A stretch of 64,000 bases of DNA. It comes from Chrysomallon squamiferum (Eukaryota > Mollusca > Gastropoda > Neomphalida > Peltospiridae). The notes below the pieces were generated by a model that searched no databases, was not told the DNA's origin, and saw only the letters and a program-made list of their open reading frames with translations. This document shows positions 1 through 12,736 of the stretch, one piece after another (the first letter of the stretch is position 1; every line of letters begins with the position of its first letter). The stretch spans positions 11,037,983 through 11,101,982 of the forward strand of contig CM022677.1 of the NCBI GenBank assembly GCA_012295275.1, in the 5' to 3' direction. Made by a program: the position numbers and the translations under genes.

Positions 1-299
1 TTTATTTTTATTATTATTTTAATTTATTTCATTTGAAATTGTCTCAAATGTCTCAAATGCCGTTAGTGTTTGGCAAAAATGGACAAGAAAAACAAAGAGG
101 AATAAAAAGACGCCCACAAACATAAATCAGAATAGTGACATGGCTCATGCTAGGATGTCACCAAACAATTTTTGTTATGATAAAATTATTTAAAAGATGT
201 TTGTATAGAGGTGAACTAAGTATGCTTTATTTTGTATACGACTTTGAATGAAAAAGAACCAAATAATAAACTTTAGCTTTTAAAAATACGTAGTAAGTT

Positions 300-3200
300 T
301 TCATCAGAATATCTTAGATACTTCTGTCTTATTCAGAACGAATACGTCCAAGAAAACGAAAACGAAAAGTAAATTAAAAACGACGTTAAAATAATCTTTT
401 AAATTTTACCTTTAAAAATAACAATTCAGAAATATGTTTTAATTTTTTTTTTTTTTTTTTTTTTTGTAAAAGAAAGTAATAGTAGATATGAAAGACGTAT
501 AATTTTTATATATTTTAAGAAAAATGTAACTTTTAAACGTTTATCTCACAGTGACTATTGTAGTAAAGTAGAAAAAGAAGTATTTATAAGTTAATTTTTT
601 AAATTAGTTTCTGTCTGTTTTATGACAGCATTGACTGTCTGAGCATACTGAGGTGGAGGAACATTTCCCTAGTCACCTCCTTTACTCCTTTTTATCTTTA
701 CAGACCTAACACAATAGAAATATGCTGTAACAAAATCGCTTATCATTGTTAATCTTCATGTATTCAGTCATTTCATATCCTAACAACATTAATGTGTTTC
801 TCTCGACTCATTATGTCATTACATTGTGTCACGTTTCTCTTGATTCACTTTAACCACTCTTTAATACAGTTTTAAACACACATGCACACACATTAATATT
901 AATAATCAAAAGAAATGTTACCACAGTGCAATTGAAATTTCACAAATATATTAAAACATATTTACTTTCATATGTTTTTATTTAACACTTCAACACGCCA
1001 GGATTATTTGTTGTTTTAACGCACACCCAGTTTTCATATATGAGACACCTTACCCAGACTACACAGTTTAAAATGTGAGTTCTAAACTTTGGGATTTTAT
1101 TTGCTGTATTAACATAAATAAAATAAAAAGAAAGAAAAGGTAGGAGAGGCGGAAATAACAACACCGTTTATTTGACAAAAGAACCATATCGATTTATAAT
1201 TAGTACGTATATTTTAATAAAGGTTATTATATTCCTTTATTTATTTTATTTGTATTGCATTTGTTTTGGTATAGTAGTTGCGGAAAAATGCGGGATGATT
1301 GCCGCTGTTTAGGGATTTACAGTTTTATTTGATATTGGAAGAATCTTACACAGAATTGCCACATGATGGCTGCCATCTTGTTCGAGAACAATAATTATAT
1401 ATACATAAAAAATAAACAATGTCAGAACTTTTGTAGATAATCAAATATAAATCTTGAAACTAGAAGCCTTCAGCTGTTATTCATTATTACAAAAATATAG
1501 ATAAATTACATAGTTTTATAGTTTGAATTTAAAGTAATAATGTAGTCTCTGAACAACATTATGACTGAGAGAACAAGCAGAAATGATCTCCTTTAGTGAA
1601 GACGAAACAAAATTTATTTTCCTAAAATCTGAATATTTCCACATTATTTGACTGATGTATAAGATACAACGTGAACTAAAACTGGATACAACTCAAATCT
1701 GTCATGTTGATTTATGTCTTCAACATAGTGAGATCTAAAAAAAAGAAAAAAGAAAAACATTTTAATATGAAATTAAGTGGAGGCATTGTAGTATTTAGGC
1801 AATATTGAAATCTGTTTTCTCTTTTTTACACTGATTCATTCAAAGACTTGCAGATTATTCAAATACAAGGAAGACATTTATCAGTTTACCTGAATCTTAT
1901 ATAAAGCTGTCTCTATGCTGCTGCAAAGGTCAACTCATTTTTGTAATCTTAATTTCCTTCCTTGAAAGGGTTTTCCTCATTTGTGTTTCTGTTTTGCTAT
2001 TATTTTCTAAAAAAGACATATATCATGATGTATTATATATATTCAGCTTCATTTTCATATTCGTTTCTTGATAAACAACTGAGAAATGACAGACAAGTTT
2101 ATAGTTTCCTTTATACTCTACCAAATTTCATAACGAAATAAATGAATTAACAGTTACTTAAATTGGGACGTTAATAATTAAACAGTAAGGTACATCTGAG
2201 CTATGTAATGCAATTAATTAAAATTTGTTAATTTCTGCATCATGCTTAAAAATACTGTAATAAAAAGAACAGTTTTGTGGATAATACTGTAGAGCTTTAG
2301 AAATCATCATTTTGATATAAAACGTGTGTATACTGGTTTGAAACTGTATGAGATATTCAGTGTACTGTTTGCCAAATGACTGAAATGAATCTCAGATTTT
2401 TCACAGATTATGAAGGAAAAATTCCAAGCAAATTTTATTCAGATACAAATTCGTGAATATACAATGATATTTTCGAGTAATTTTAATCTCCTTTTTATTT
2501 TTTATTTTTAATTATTTTTCTTATTGTATAGTTATAATTTTAAATGATATATAGTTTAAAAGATAATTATATTTTTGAAAATACTATTACATAGCTGCTA
2601 AATAAAATTATACAATTTTACAAACTAAATTACAAACATGTACCCCAAAGTATATAAAGAATAAAAAAAACATAATAATAAAAAAAAAACATTTCAAGAA
2701 TATAATACTCTACCATTACCTGTATATATAAAGAAATCAACTCTTCATGATTCTTAGAATCTACATTTAACTGAGAAAACCATAAATAACAAATACCGGA
2801 AATAAAAGTAGAAATCCAGCCGAAATAAAAAAATATATGAGAGTAATCTCCCTTCAGCTATAGTTTCTTTCTTTCTTCTGTTTGTGGGGTTCTCGGTGTA
2901 CGTCATTGCACACCACAGAAAATCGCTGATAACGAAACGTCGTATATAGCTGTATAATGAGTAATAAATGTAAATGTGTGGAATACATTCCAGGAATATC
3001 ATATTCAGTTTAGTTTACGTACTATAAACAATATACCGTATCTTTTAATATGTGATAAATAACTAAAATATAAACAATAAAAATAAATACAGTGGACGCT
3101 GTCAAAACCGGATGATTCATTGAGACCAACGTGATATACCGTTTTAGCCAGAGTGCAGATTTCTAAAGATTAAAATAACATAAAACTGGAATATTTTATT

Positions 3201-4195
3201 ATTACAAATGTTAATGGTCTATCAGTTGTCAGAGGATGAAAAGTCTGTCATGAATGACTCCTAGTAGAATAAAATGTACGTGAAATTATAAGTATTTTTT
3301 AATGAAGCAAAACAGTGGAAAATATTATAAAACATCACGTTATTTTCACTCAGTATCAATTTATAATAAAAACGTCGCTGGTTTTATGTATTAACGTGAA
3401 GTAATGTAATCTGTTCAGCTGTTAATCAAATATCACATTTATATGGATCTGACCCTTTATTTTATAATGGCATTCAGTGATGAACTTCCAAATTCAGAAA
3501 TAAATAACTTAATGACTAGATATGCAGGGGAAGCCCTCTGTTGTGAAATATTTTTCTGTTAAACTGAATTACAATTTCTTCTCAACAACAACCAAAAATA
3601 TATATATATATATAAAATTAATACTGAACACGTGAGAAGTTACACTTTATTTGAATCACAAAATTTGATTTTACTAAGCAAACGACATTAAAATTAAAAT
3701 TCACAGAGATAAGCTGTTTTCTCTTTTGTAAAACGCGACGTAATTTACATTTTACATATAAAACCAGCGACGTTTATTGATACTTAGTGAAAATAACGTG
3801 ATGTTTTGTTATGTTTTACCTCTATTTTGCGTCATAAAAATACAATCTTACCTGAAGCTTTTAAATATCAGATTAAAGTAGCGCCGTCTCAAATACATAT
3901 ATAATGATACATACTATTAATATCCAACATCCATTATATAAATTATATTTATTTATTTATTTATTTGTTTGTTTGTTTATTTCAATTAAAGATAATCAGT
4001 GTAAATAGAGGTATTCATAATATGTCAGGCTACTTTTGGTTGGATCTCAGTTTTATAAAAACTGAAATCTTGTTAATGTATAGAACGTAAATTCAGTCCA
4101 GCAATTTGTCCATAGAAAAATAAACTGTACGTCAAAGTTTCATGTTTCAGTAAACACTCAAATACGATTTGTATCAATTTTTGACTTTTGGAAGA
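300..4195. repeat. Arm A of a large inverted duplication (partner 25.36-28.68 kb)
   Basis: Read as the reverse complement, this stretch matches 25,358-28,680 in order. Examples are 300-480 with 28,510-28,680, 650-720 with 28,010-28,080, 2,690-3,000 with 27,370-27,690, 3,090-3,250 with 27,130-27,290, 3,520-3,960 with 25,600-26,045 and 4,000-4,193 with 25,360-25,545. The arms differ by indels. Arm A has about 1.7 kb (1,001-2,690) replaced by about 20 bp in arm B. Arm B has about 1 kb (26,125-27,108), carrying the P4HA fragment, where arm A is continuous at about 3,260. I see no protein gene in arm A. Open frames such as 4,169-4,462 resemble no family I know. Confidence 0.8.
1170..1430. repeat. 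Dispersed segment also present at 58.27-58.65 kb
   Basis: The stretch from 'tcgatttataattagta' through 'aaatgcgggatgatt' to the phrase around 'gccatcttgttcgagaaca' recurs in the same orientation at 58,285-58,635, with small indels. It lies inside the part of arm A that arm B lacks. No coding signal was seen. Confidence 0.7.
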
Positions 4196-5031
4196 ATAAA
4201 ACTGGACAGCCGAATTTTTAATGAAACACAGCCCGTCGTGTCTTTACAAGTTTCACCCAAACGTTTCTTCACAAAAAACTCGCCGTGTACAGGACGAATA
4301 AGTACCACATTTGTTAAAATATTCTGGTTAAATATTAATCACCAGAAAAATGTAATTAATAGCACAGTCTGTGGTGTAATTATTGAAAATCACGTTCTTC
4401 TGCTTAGAAAAAGTATATTTCCTAAAATACATATAACGCTTTGTCTGGAAGTAAAAAAATAATCTTTTCTTCTATTACTACTACTGTCAGGAAGACAGAG
4501 AGAAAAAAAATAAAATAAAACGAAACAAAAAAAATAAGTCTTTTGTTAATAATCTGGAAATCTAACTCGCTATGAATCAGCTCTACAGCTACTGTTGAAA
4601 AAAGGGTACATAACTCTCTATTTCTATGCAGCATGTTCTGTTCTTGATTCACAGTTTTAGATATTTAGTTTTATCTGTAATAATAATGTGATTTTGTTTC
4701 TTGTATAATCTCTAATACAGTCAATAAAAAATGACGTTAATCCACAAGCGCGCGGAATAATTCTGATTATCGACTGATCTTCTACAAAACAAAATATTTA
4801 TCTTGCACATTCTGCGTTAGTAAATGTAAGTAATGTGTCAAGTTATAACATGTCATATTATTAATCTATTCTCTTCTCACCTTTTCCTGTATTATCCTAC
4901 ATTGATAATTAAAAAAATTATAATCCTGAAGCCCATTTAATATGTTCACTTTACACCTCTCACCTACTAAATTATGAAGAATGTTTTTTTATTATACGAT
5001 GTAAATGTTTATTTAGTTATTTTTTATATTA

Positions 5032-5102
<71 letters not shown>

Positions 5103-6644
5103 TTGTGCTTCTCGAATAATTGTCTCGCTCATTCTCATATTTTTTTATATATATTTGTTCATGTTCTGTTTGTCAGTAAAGAGGATTGAAAAGTGGATAT
5201 CTCCAGGTTACTTGTCTGTGTGAAGCTATAGCTACGTCATAAAAATACATTGACATCCAGACTGGAGCGATGATGTTAACGTCGGAAGTCTTATGGATGT
5301 TGAGAAGTAAAGAAATCAAACAAAGATTAAAATTTTATTTTCTTCTATTGTTGTTGTCGATGTCGTTGGTGTTGTTGTTTTATGTGTGTACTGTAGCATT
5401 ATAGTAAACATTACAGGTGTGATTTTACTGCGAAAACACAGTGTACATTCAGAAATGTAGATTGGGCTTCCAGGTTAGCGTGTTTTTATAAACAACAGTA
5501 GAATTATATGTGAATATCGAGAACGCTTCCATACTAATGTGATATTTTATTAACAGAACTTGTTTCACAGAACAGCTAAGTAGGAGTAATTTTACACGGC
5601 GTTATGAAAATAAGACGCAACTTCAGTACCGCCATCACTATTTATGTTACATGTTTTATGTTGTAAACAGAGGCGTAGCGGTAATATTATGTATTGAAAA
5701 CACAGTGTATTGAAAAATAGAGGTATTGTTTTTTAATTAACAATATTAGATAACTTTATTTTGCATAATAAATAAATAAATAAATAAATAATACCCTTAA
5801 TTTTTCATTAACAGGTGTAACGTATCTAACAAGTTGAATAATGAATCAACGTTTAATAATGCGCATTATTGATTAAGATATTAGAATTGAAGTTGAGAGG
5901 TGAGAGACTAGATTAAGATGAATTAATTTCACCATGTTATTGATATTTGCAAGTGCATCTTTCTTAAATACTACAAAAGTCTAGAATATAGAGAAACATT
6001 AATAGACGTGTTTATTATTAAAAGTAGTGAAAAGGCGAGGATGCGCGAGATGAATCTTGTTTATTATAACACAAGTTCTTAAATATACTGCGCTATTACA
6101 GATTAATTCTTAATTAACTGTAGAAAGTGATATACTATTATCTCCCCTAAAAATTAAATTGATAATTAGAGAATTAATATTCCACTAGATATAATCTAGA
6201 GAGCTATATATTAATGTAATTATATTATGGTTCTTTCGCTGAATTTAAATGTTATTAGTATAAACAGGACTAGTTGAAGCAACTAAACTGTAAATATTGT
6301 CCTTTAGTTCCATTATATGTGCTAAACAGCGTTCATCATAATAACAAGAACTTTTATTTTTATATATTTTTTTTCATTACTACAATACAAAGGACATTTC
6401 AGTTTCCGTTTCCAGGATAAATAAATTTATTAATATTAATATCTAAGATCCTTCAGTATTTTAAGGCATACACAGAACCTCTCCCAGTGAGATAAAATAT
6501 CATCGCTGCTTTCTTATCAATGTTTTCTGCAGTGTTTATCATTTCTTTTACTAAAGTTTTAATTACAGCGACACCTGCACTTATAACTGTAATCAGAGAG
6601 GTAGATAGGTAGGTGGATAGACAGATAGACTGACAGATAGATGG
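4196..6644. other. Gene-poor AT-rich stretch
   Basis: No supported gene. It contains an ATT run at 5,031-5,100, which gives a spurious polytyrosine frame, and a short AAAT run near 5,768-5,790. A segment around 5,560-5,610 ('ggcgttatgaaaataag') also occurs at about 23,888. 6,600-6,645 is GATA/GACA-like simple sequence leading into the satellite. Confidence 0.6.
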
Positions 6645-8056
6645 AGACTGTTGTATGTACTATCCTCTGAGTGACAGTGTTTGTCCAAGGCAGTGCATCG
6701 TGTCTAGTGTATTACAGACTATGGTATGTACTACCCTGTCAGTGATTCTGTTTGTTCAAGGCAGTGCATCGTGTCTTGTATATGACACTGTGGTATGTAA
6801 TACCCTGTCAGTGAGTCTGCTTGTTCAAGGCAGTGATGTGTGTCTAGTATATTACAGACTGTGGTACGTACTACCCTGTCTATGAGTCTATTTGTTCAAG
6901 TTATTGCATCGTGTCTACTAAATTACAGACTGTGGTATGTACTTCCCTGTCAGTGAACCTGTGAGCTCAAGACAGTGCCTCGTGACTAGTATATTACAGA
7001 CTGTTGTATGTACTATCCTCTCAGTGAGTCTGTTTGTTCAAGGCAGTGCATCGTCTCTAGTATTTTACAGACTGTGGTATGTACTACCCTGTCAGTGAAT
7101 CTGTTTGTTCAAGGCAGTGAATCATGTCTAGTATATTACAGAATGTGGTATGTACTATCCTGTCAGTCTGTCTGTTTGTTAAAGGCAGTGCCTCGTGACT
7201 AGTATATTACAGACTGTGGTATGTACTATCCTGTCACTCAGTCTGTTTGTTCAAGGCAGTGAATCCTGTCTAGTAAATTACAGACTGCTGTATGTACCTT
7301 TCTCTTAGTGAGTCTGTTTGTTCAAGGCAGTGAATCCTGTCTAGTAAATTACAGACTGTTGTATGTACTATCCTGTCACTCAGTCTGTTTGTTCAAGGCA
7401 GTGAATCCTGTGTAGTAAATTACAGACTGTTGTATGTACCTTTCTCTTAGTGAGTCTGTTTGTTCAAGGCAGTGAATCCTGTCTAGTAAATTACAGACTG
7501 TTGTATGTACTATCCTGTCACTCAGTCTGTTTGTTCAAGGCAGTGAATCCTGTGTAGTAAATTACAGACTGTTGTATGTACCTTTCTCTTAGTGAGTCTG
7601 TTTGTTCAAGGCAGTGAATCCTGTCTAGTAAATTACAGACTGTTGTATGTACTATCCTGTCACTCAGTCTGTTTGTTCAAGGCAGTGAATCCTGTGTAGT
7701 AAATTACAGACTGTTGTATGTACCTTTCTCTTAGTGAGTCTGTTTGTTCAAGGCAGTGAATCCTGTCTAGTAAATTACAGACTGTTGTATGTACTATCCT
7801 GTCACTCAGTCTGTTTGTTCAAGGCAGTGAATCCTGTGTAGTAAATTACAGACTGTTGTATGTACCTTTCTCTTAGAGAGTCTGTTTGTTCAAGGCAGTG
7901 AATCCTGTCTAGTAAATTACAGACTGTTGTATGTACCTTTCTCTTAGCGAGTCTGTTTGTTCAAGGCAGTGAATCCTGTGTAGTAAATTACAGACTGTTG
8001 TATGTACCTTTCTCTTAGTGAGTCTGGTTGTTCAAGGCAGTGCACCGTATCCAGTA
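6645..8056 (+). repeat. 71-bp satellite array with a 142-bp higher-order unit
   Basis: About 20 copies of a 71-bp monomer, roughly 'tctgtttgttcaaggcagtg' + 'aatcctgtctagtaaattac' + 'agactgttgtatgta' + a variable end. The starts of 'gtctgtttg' fall at 7312, 7383, 7454 and 7525, exactly 71 apart. From about 7,240 to 7,940 two monomer types alternate, one ending 'ctatcctgtcactca' and the other 'cctttctcttagtga'. This gives a nearly identical 142-bp dimer repeated several times. Outer monomers (6,645-7,200 and after 7,940) are more diverged, as expected if the centre expanded most recently. Open frames across it (6,655-6,885 and 7,008-7,202) come from the repeat; 71 is not divisible by 3, so no frame persists. 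Confidence 0.95.
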
Positions 8057-8333
8057 TAAAGAACATTTTAAAATTGTATTCGGTGATTAATATAAACGAC
8101 GATGATGTTATTAGAGTGATTTTTACAACAAAAGGTGACAATTATTTGCAGGTTGATGATGATATTTACTATTTTAGAGTGACAGGAAAAAAGGAGTGTT
8201 CGCGAGAGATTAATATGAGTTTTCTGTTACGTACACAACATATTTATAATGATAATTAGACGTGCCATATTAATATTAAGAAATACAGAGACTAACTAGG
8301 AGAGAAATGTTCTTTTTCATTAACAGTATTAAA

Positions 8334-8336
<3 letters not shown>

Positions 8337-8364
<28 letters not shown>

Positions 8365-8395
8365 ATGATGATAATAATAATAATAATAATAACAA
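8337..8395. repeat. GAT/AAT microsatellite
   Basis: A run of GAT/GAC triplets passes directly into AAT triplets. Confidence 0.9.
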
Positions 8396-8533
8396 TAATC
8401 AAGACTACAAACTACACAAGGCTCTCAAGACAGATTTGACGATAATCAAACATATTTCTGGCTACCATTAAAACTGATAAATCTTAGCTGCTTTCCCTTT
8501 GAAACCAAATAGATTTGGACATTGGCAAATATC

Positions 8534-8734
8534 GTACACGGAACCATGTCGCAAACAGCACAGCTGGAATAAACTCATCCTCCCCCCCCCCGTAATATCC
8601 GCGAAACCTCGCAATCAGACTTAAATAGCAGAATACCCATTGCTAAATACATAATACATAATACACATACATACTTAAATAGACACATCCATACACACAT
8701 ACACATATACATACATACTAGCATATATATATAC

Positions 8735-8781
<47 letters not shown>

Positions 8782-9330
8782 CACAAACACACACATACAT
8801 ACTAACATATATACATATCTATAAACATACATATATACATACGTACACTCATACACAATTAATATAAAGTCGCGTCAACAGCATACAAATCATAACGATG
8901 CGAACGAGCAACCTCATGATGCAAGATGAGAGTAAAATGAGAGTACACGGAATCATGTCGCAAACAGCACAGCTGGAATAAACTCACCCTCCCCCCTGTA
9001 CTATCCGCGAAACATCGCAATCAGACTTAAATAGCAGAATACCTATAGCTAAATTCATAATACATACATACATACTTACATAGACACATCCATACACACA
9101 TACACATATATACATACTAGCATACATATATATACATATACATATACATATATATATATATACACACAAACACACACATACATATACATACTAACATATA
9201 TACATATCTATAAACATACATATACACATGCGTACACTCATACACAATTAATACAAGCCGCGTCAACAGCATACAAATCATAACGATGCGAACGAGCAAC
9301 CTCATGATGCAAGATGAGAGTAAAATTTTC
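8534..9330. repeat. 409-bp tandem duplication with internal TA/CATA microsatellite
   Basis: 'gtacacgga' at 8534 recurs at 8943, and the whole order is repeated. Each copy has 'catgtcgcaaacagcacagc', a C run, 'atccgcgaaac', a TACA/TATA-rich core, 'cgtcaacagcatacaaatc', and 'gcaagatgagagtaaaat' at the end. The two copies differ mainly in the microsatellite core. Minus-strand open frames (8,575-8,856; 8,984-9,305) are Tyr/Met/Cys-rich translations of that core and are not genes. Confidence 0.9.
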
Positions 9331-10005
9331 CTTTTACTTTTCTCTTCACTGACTGCATGCGGCTAATGACATCAAACTGACCACCAACGCCAGTCGGAAA
9401 CAAATTTAAGTTACCCGGAAGTGTACATGTGTCCAATATTAAGATAACCACAATGGCAAAGAGAAATTTCAGTGAGCTACATCATGAAAAGTAAGATTGT
9501 GGAACAATCGTTTTCGAAAAACTTATCCTCTGTTAGACAAATAAAAAAAATAAAAAAAAATAAAAAAATAAAAAGAAAGAAAGAAAGAAAAGAAAAGGAA
9601 AGTAAAGAAGTCTGTAGTAAGTACATTTATAGGAGTTATCAGAAAAAATCCAAAATTGTGAGACAAAATACTCAAAAACAAAAAGAGTTCACGATCCCGT
9701 TCGTCGAAAGTTACAGTCGATGGAAGCAAAAAAAAAATATATATATATATATAAAACAAACGAACGATGAGGATTGGAGATTAATCCTGACAGCAACAGA
9801 CAATTTATTCAGATTATATGACCGATTTTTTCAAACAACTTAAGCATACGTGTAAGCATAAAGGTTTAAACGAAGAGCTTAGTTTTGGACAATATTTAAT
9901 TGTTCATCATTATTATTATGATTATTATTGTTACTTTTCAAAATTAATATTATTTATTCTATTTTCATTTATTATTATTTATTTGTATTTATTTATTTAT
10001 TTATT

Positions 10006-10055
<50 letters not shown>

Positions 10056-10099
10056 TGACAAAGGAAAGTGTCATTTTAGTGATGAGCTCATCTGTATTT
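9331..10099. other. Intergenic, simple-sequence rich
   Basis: No supported gene. It has an A-rich stretch at 9,540-9,605 and TTTA/ATT microsatellites at 9,970-10,053. The Lys-rich frame at 9,472-9,843 is low complexity. Confidence 0.6.
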
Positions 10100-10126
10100 T
10101 GTTGACGTGTCAGAAAGTCGAAGCTG

Positions 10127-10154
10127 ATTGGTCACTTTGAATATTATTACGTCA
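10127..10154. promoter_or_regulatory. CCAAT-box and CRE-like pair upstream of the 10.3 kb gene
   Basis: ATTGG (inverted CCAAT) lies at 10127-10131 and TTACGTCA (CRE-like half-variant) at 10147-10154, about 120-150 bp upstream of the first ATG at 10277. No TATA box is placed convincingly. The motifs are short, so the promoter role is inferred from position. Confidence 0.4.
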
Positions 10155-10242
10155 TTAGCAACAAGGCAGTTAGCAACTAGACAATTATCTACAACAGTGA
10201 GCTGCAGTTGTGTTTAAAAAGCAACTAAAAATATAGAAAAAA

Positions 10243-10293
10243 ATGAAGTGGTTATCTTGGTGTTGTCCGTGTGTCCATGCGTCGAAGACATAA
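10243..10293 (+). other. Upstream reading frame overlapping the start of the 10.3 kb gene
   Basis: The ATG at 10243 (context aaaaaATGa) opens a 16-codon frame MKWLSWCCPCVHASKT ending TAA at 10291-10293. It overlaps the main ATG at 10277 in another frame. It may act as a regulatory upstream ORF, or it may mean the true N terminus uses this start with a missing base. The sequence alone does not decide. Confidence 0.35.
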
Positions 10294-10888
10294 AAGAAAA
10301 TTCAGAAAAATGATTGAGGCTAAACAAGAAGTGCTAAGAGGTACGTATAACTATGAATTCAAATAGATGGTAATTTACAAGCATCAATAGGCAGTCAAGT
10401 ATGTCACGTGACTAATTACAAATATCGCCCGTTTCTACCATGTCAAAGATAATATATGTGTTAAACGTACATTATATAACTGTAATCACAAATAATAAAA
10501 TAATAATCTAAAACCAAAAATAACAAACAATAACATATTAATATAAAACTTTATCTAATATTTACTGTTTGCAGTGGACAAAGATATTATTTTGGAGGAC
10601 CCGGAGGAAACCGTGATGGAGTTGAATTTGGTATCGGACGCGTACACTAGCGAGGTGGAGAAACTGTTAACACTCTGGGAATACCGCATCGGAGAATACC
10701 ATCTGAATATTGCCGAATGCATGGACCATACAAAGTTTAATCCGTTTAAAGAATTTGATTGGTTCTGGCGAAGCAACGAAGATTTGCGAGCTGAGCTTTA
10801 CGCACTTCGAAAGCCGCCAAAACGCTACTACGAGCTTCTCAGAAAGAACAAAGAGTTGTGCAATATTCTCACAGATTTATTGTATTAG
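10277..10888 (+). CDS. Two-exon gene, unrecognised 125-residue charged protein
   Basis: Exon 1 runs from ATG 10277 to 10340 and ends AAGAG before GTACGT, a strong donor. Exon 2 runs from 10575, after 'tttactgtttgcag', to TAG 10886-10888. The phase-1 join creates a Val codon and keeps one frame. The protein starts with a basic stretch (MRRRHKRKFRKMIEAKQ), then an acidic segment (DKDIILEDPEE). It continues as a helix-prone region rich in Trp, Glu, Leu and Tyr, including EKLLTLWEYRIGEYHLNIAE and FDWFWRSNEDLRAELYALR, and ends NKELCNILTDLLY. There is no signal peptide or membrane span. The basic N terminus could bind nucleic acid or act in nuclear localisation, but that is speculation. I do not recognise the family. 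No AATAAA is seen within about 150 bp downstream. Base composition of exon 2 is clearly less AT-rich than its flanks, which supports coding. Confidence 0.7.
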
Positions 10889-11906
10889 AACAAAACAAAC
10901 ATTTGATTTGTCTGTCAGTCTCCTTTCCTTAAGTTCTTCTACAATAGAAAACAGACTTTACTCTCTGTAACATTACTAAGTGTGCCTGAAATAACATTTT
11001 ATTTCCTTTCTTAATCTTTTCTTTTTACCTTGTTTGAATATTTTTTCTTTATTATTATTAATATATGTATTTTTTTTTATCATTTTATGTAGTATTATTG
11101 CAATTATTATTGTTTTTATCGTTAATGTCGTTTTGTCAGATATTGACCTGTCATTATAAAGAAACAATTATCACCAGATAGTCACACACACACGCACTCA
11201 CCCCCCCCCCACACACACACACAGAGAAAAGAAAGAGTTTGGTATACCTGTTTGCCTTAGAGAATACGTAGTTAAGATGATATAACTGAGATGGTGTTTA
11301 CATATGTGGTTAAATAATAAGCCGATAGATTTGATAGGCAAATGAACTTGTAAGAAAATGTTAAAACATGCGTTATAATATATTATCACATTAACCTCGC
11401 TTTTCACATCTTTTCTTTTATTGGTCACATTAATTACGCAGTTCAGTTTTGGCTTGTTTAATTCTATTTCTGTCTGTCTGTCTATCTATCGATCGGTCTG
11501 TCTCTCTGTATGTCCTCTATCCGTCTACCTATCTACCTCTCAGATTGTAGAGATATGCACAGGGGTCGCTGTAATTATAACTTCAGTAATTTTGTTATAA
11601 ACGCTGTAGAAAACATTGATAATAAAGCAGCGATGTTATCGTATGTCACTGAGAGAGGTTCAGTGTATACTCAAAATACTGGAGGATCTTCGATGATAAC
11701 ATTAATATTAATAACTTTATTTATTTATTTATTTATTTATTTTGTTAACTAAGTTAATTATTTGTGTTTTATCTCAATAGAATACTGAGCTTGTCCCTGC
11801 AAACTACAACTCAAATGTCTTTTGTTTTGCAGTAACGAAAACAAAGTTTTCTTGTTCAAGTAAAGTGTACCTCAGTTTTCACCATTCTTCTCACGTTTTC
11901 AATAAC

Positions 11907-11946
<40 letters not shown>

Positions 11947-12687
11947 GAAGAAGAAAACAAAAAACATTAAGCTTATCCAGCAGTGTAGTTTATATTCACT
12001 TCAACATCTTCACCTTTTCCTGTATAGTTTATTTTATTTTTAAAAAAGGATTCAAAATTGTCTCCGCCTTAGAAACTTGTTTTACATAGTTTGTAAAACT
12101 AATGACGTAATCGAGACTCTTGTGACACGTTTACTATTGAATAAAACATGGCAATTTTAAATAAGAACTATTCACCTATTTATATTATACAAAACCAAAG
12201 CAGATATCACACGAAGAAACCAAGAGTGATCTTGACTGCTCGAGATTTATAGTGTAAATGTTGTATACAAATTCATTGTTTTTACTCAAGAGACAAATCG
12301 AAAAAGAAATAAACTAATGAATAAATGTTTTAAGCGAAATAGGAATTTTTCAATAATTAATTAAGTAATAATAATAATCAAATAAAGCAACAAATAATGA
12401 AAACTGGCTCTTTATCAACTTGAATTTAATATTAACTATTAGAATATTTTACTAAAACATTTATAGAATTAGCCAATTTCATCTAAATGTAGTAAACCGA
12501 ATTTAGCTTGACATTGCATTTGCGTTAATGGTCTAAGGGAAATAACTCTGTTTAACGTATTTGTAAATAGACAAAAAACTTAGTTGAGAGAGAGAGAGAG
12601 AGAGAGAGATGTACAGATGTACAGCATGATCATGCTATTGCTTTTAATGTTTGTTTTCATAAACTCAGACAAGATGTGTATTATGTA

Positions 12688-12736
<49 letters not shown>

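Noticed and set aside
4169-4462. 97-codon frame in arm A
   Set aside because: No splice context or known motif, and arm B does not preserve the frame.
4974-5189. Polytyrosine open frame
   Set aside because: Translation of an ATT microsatellite. The same reason removes the frames at 9,818-10,140, 21,418-21,615, 33,366-33,575 and 52,264-52,455.
6645-8056. CRISPR-like array
   Set aside because: The repeats are contiguous 71-bp monomers with no unique spacers, and the genome is eukaryotic.
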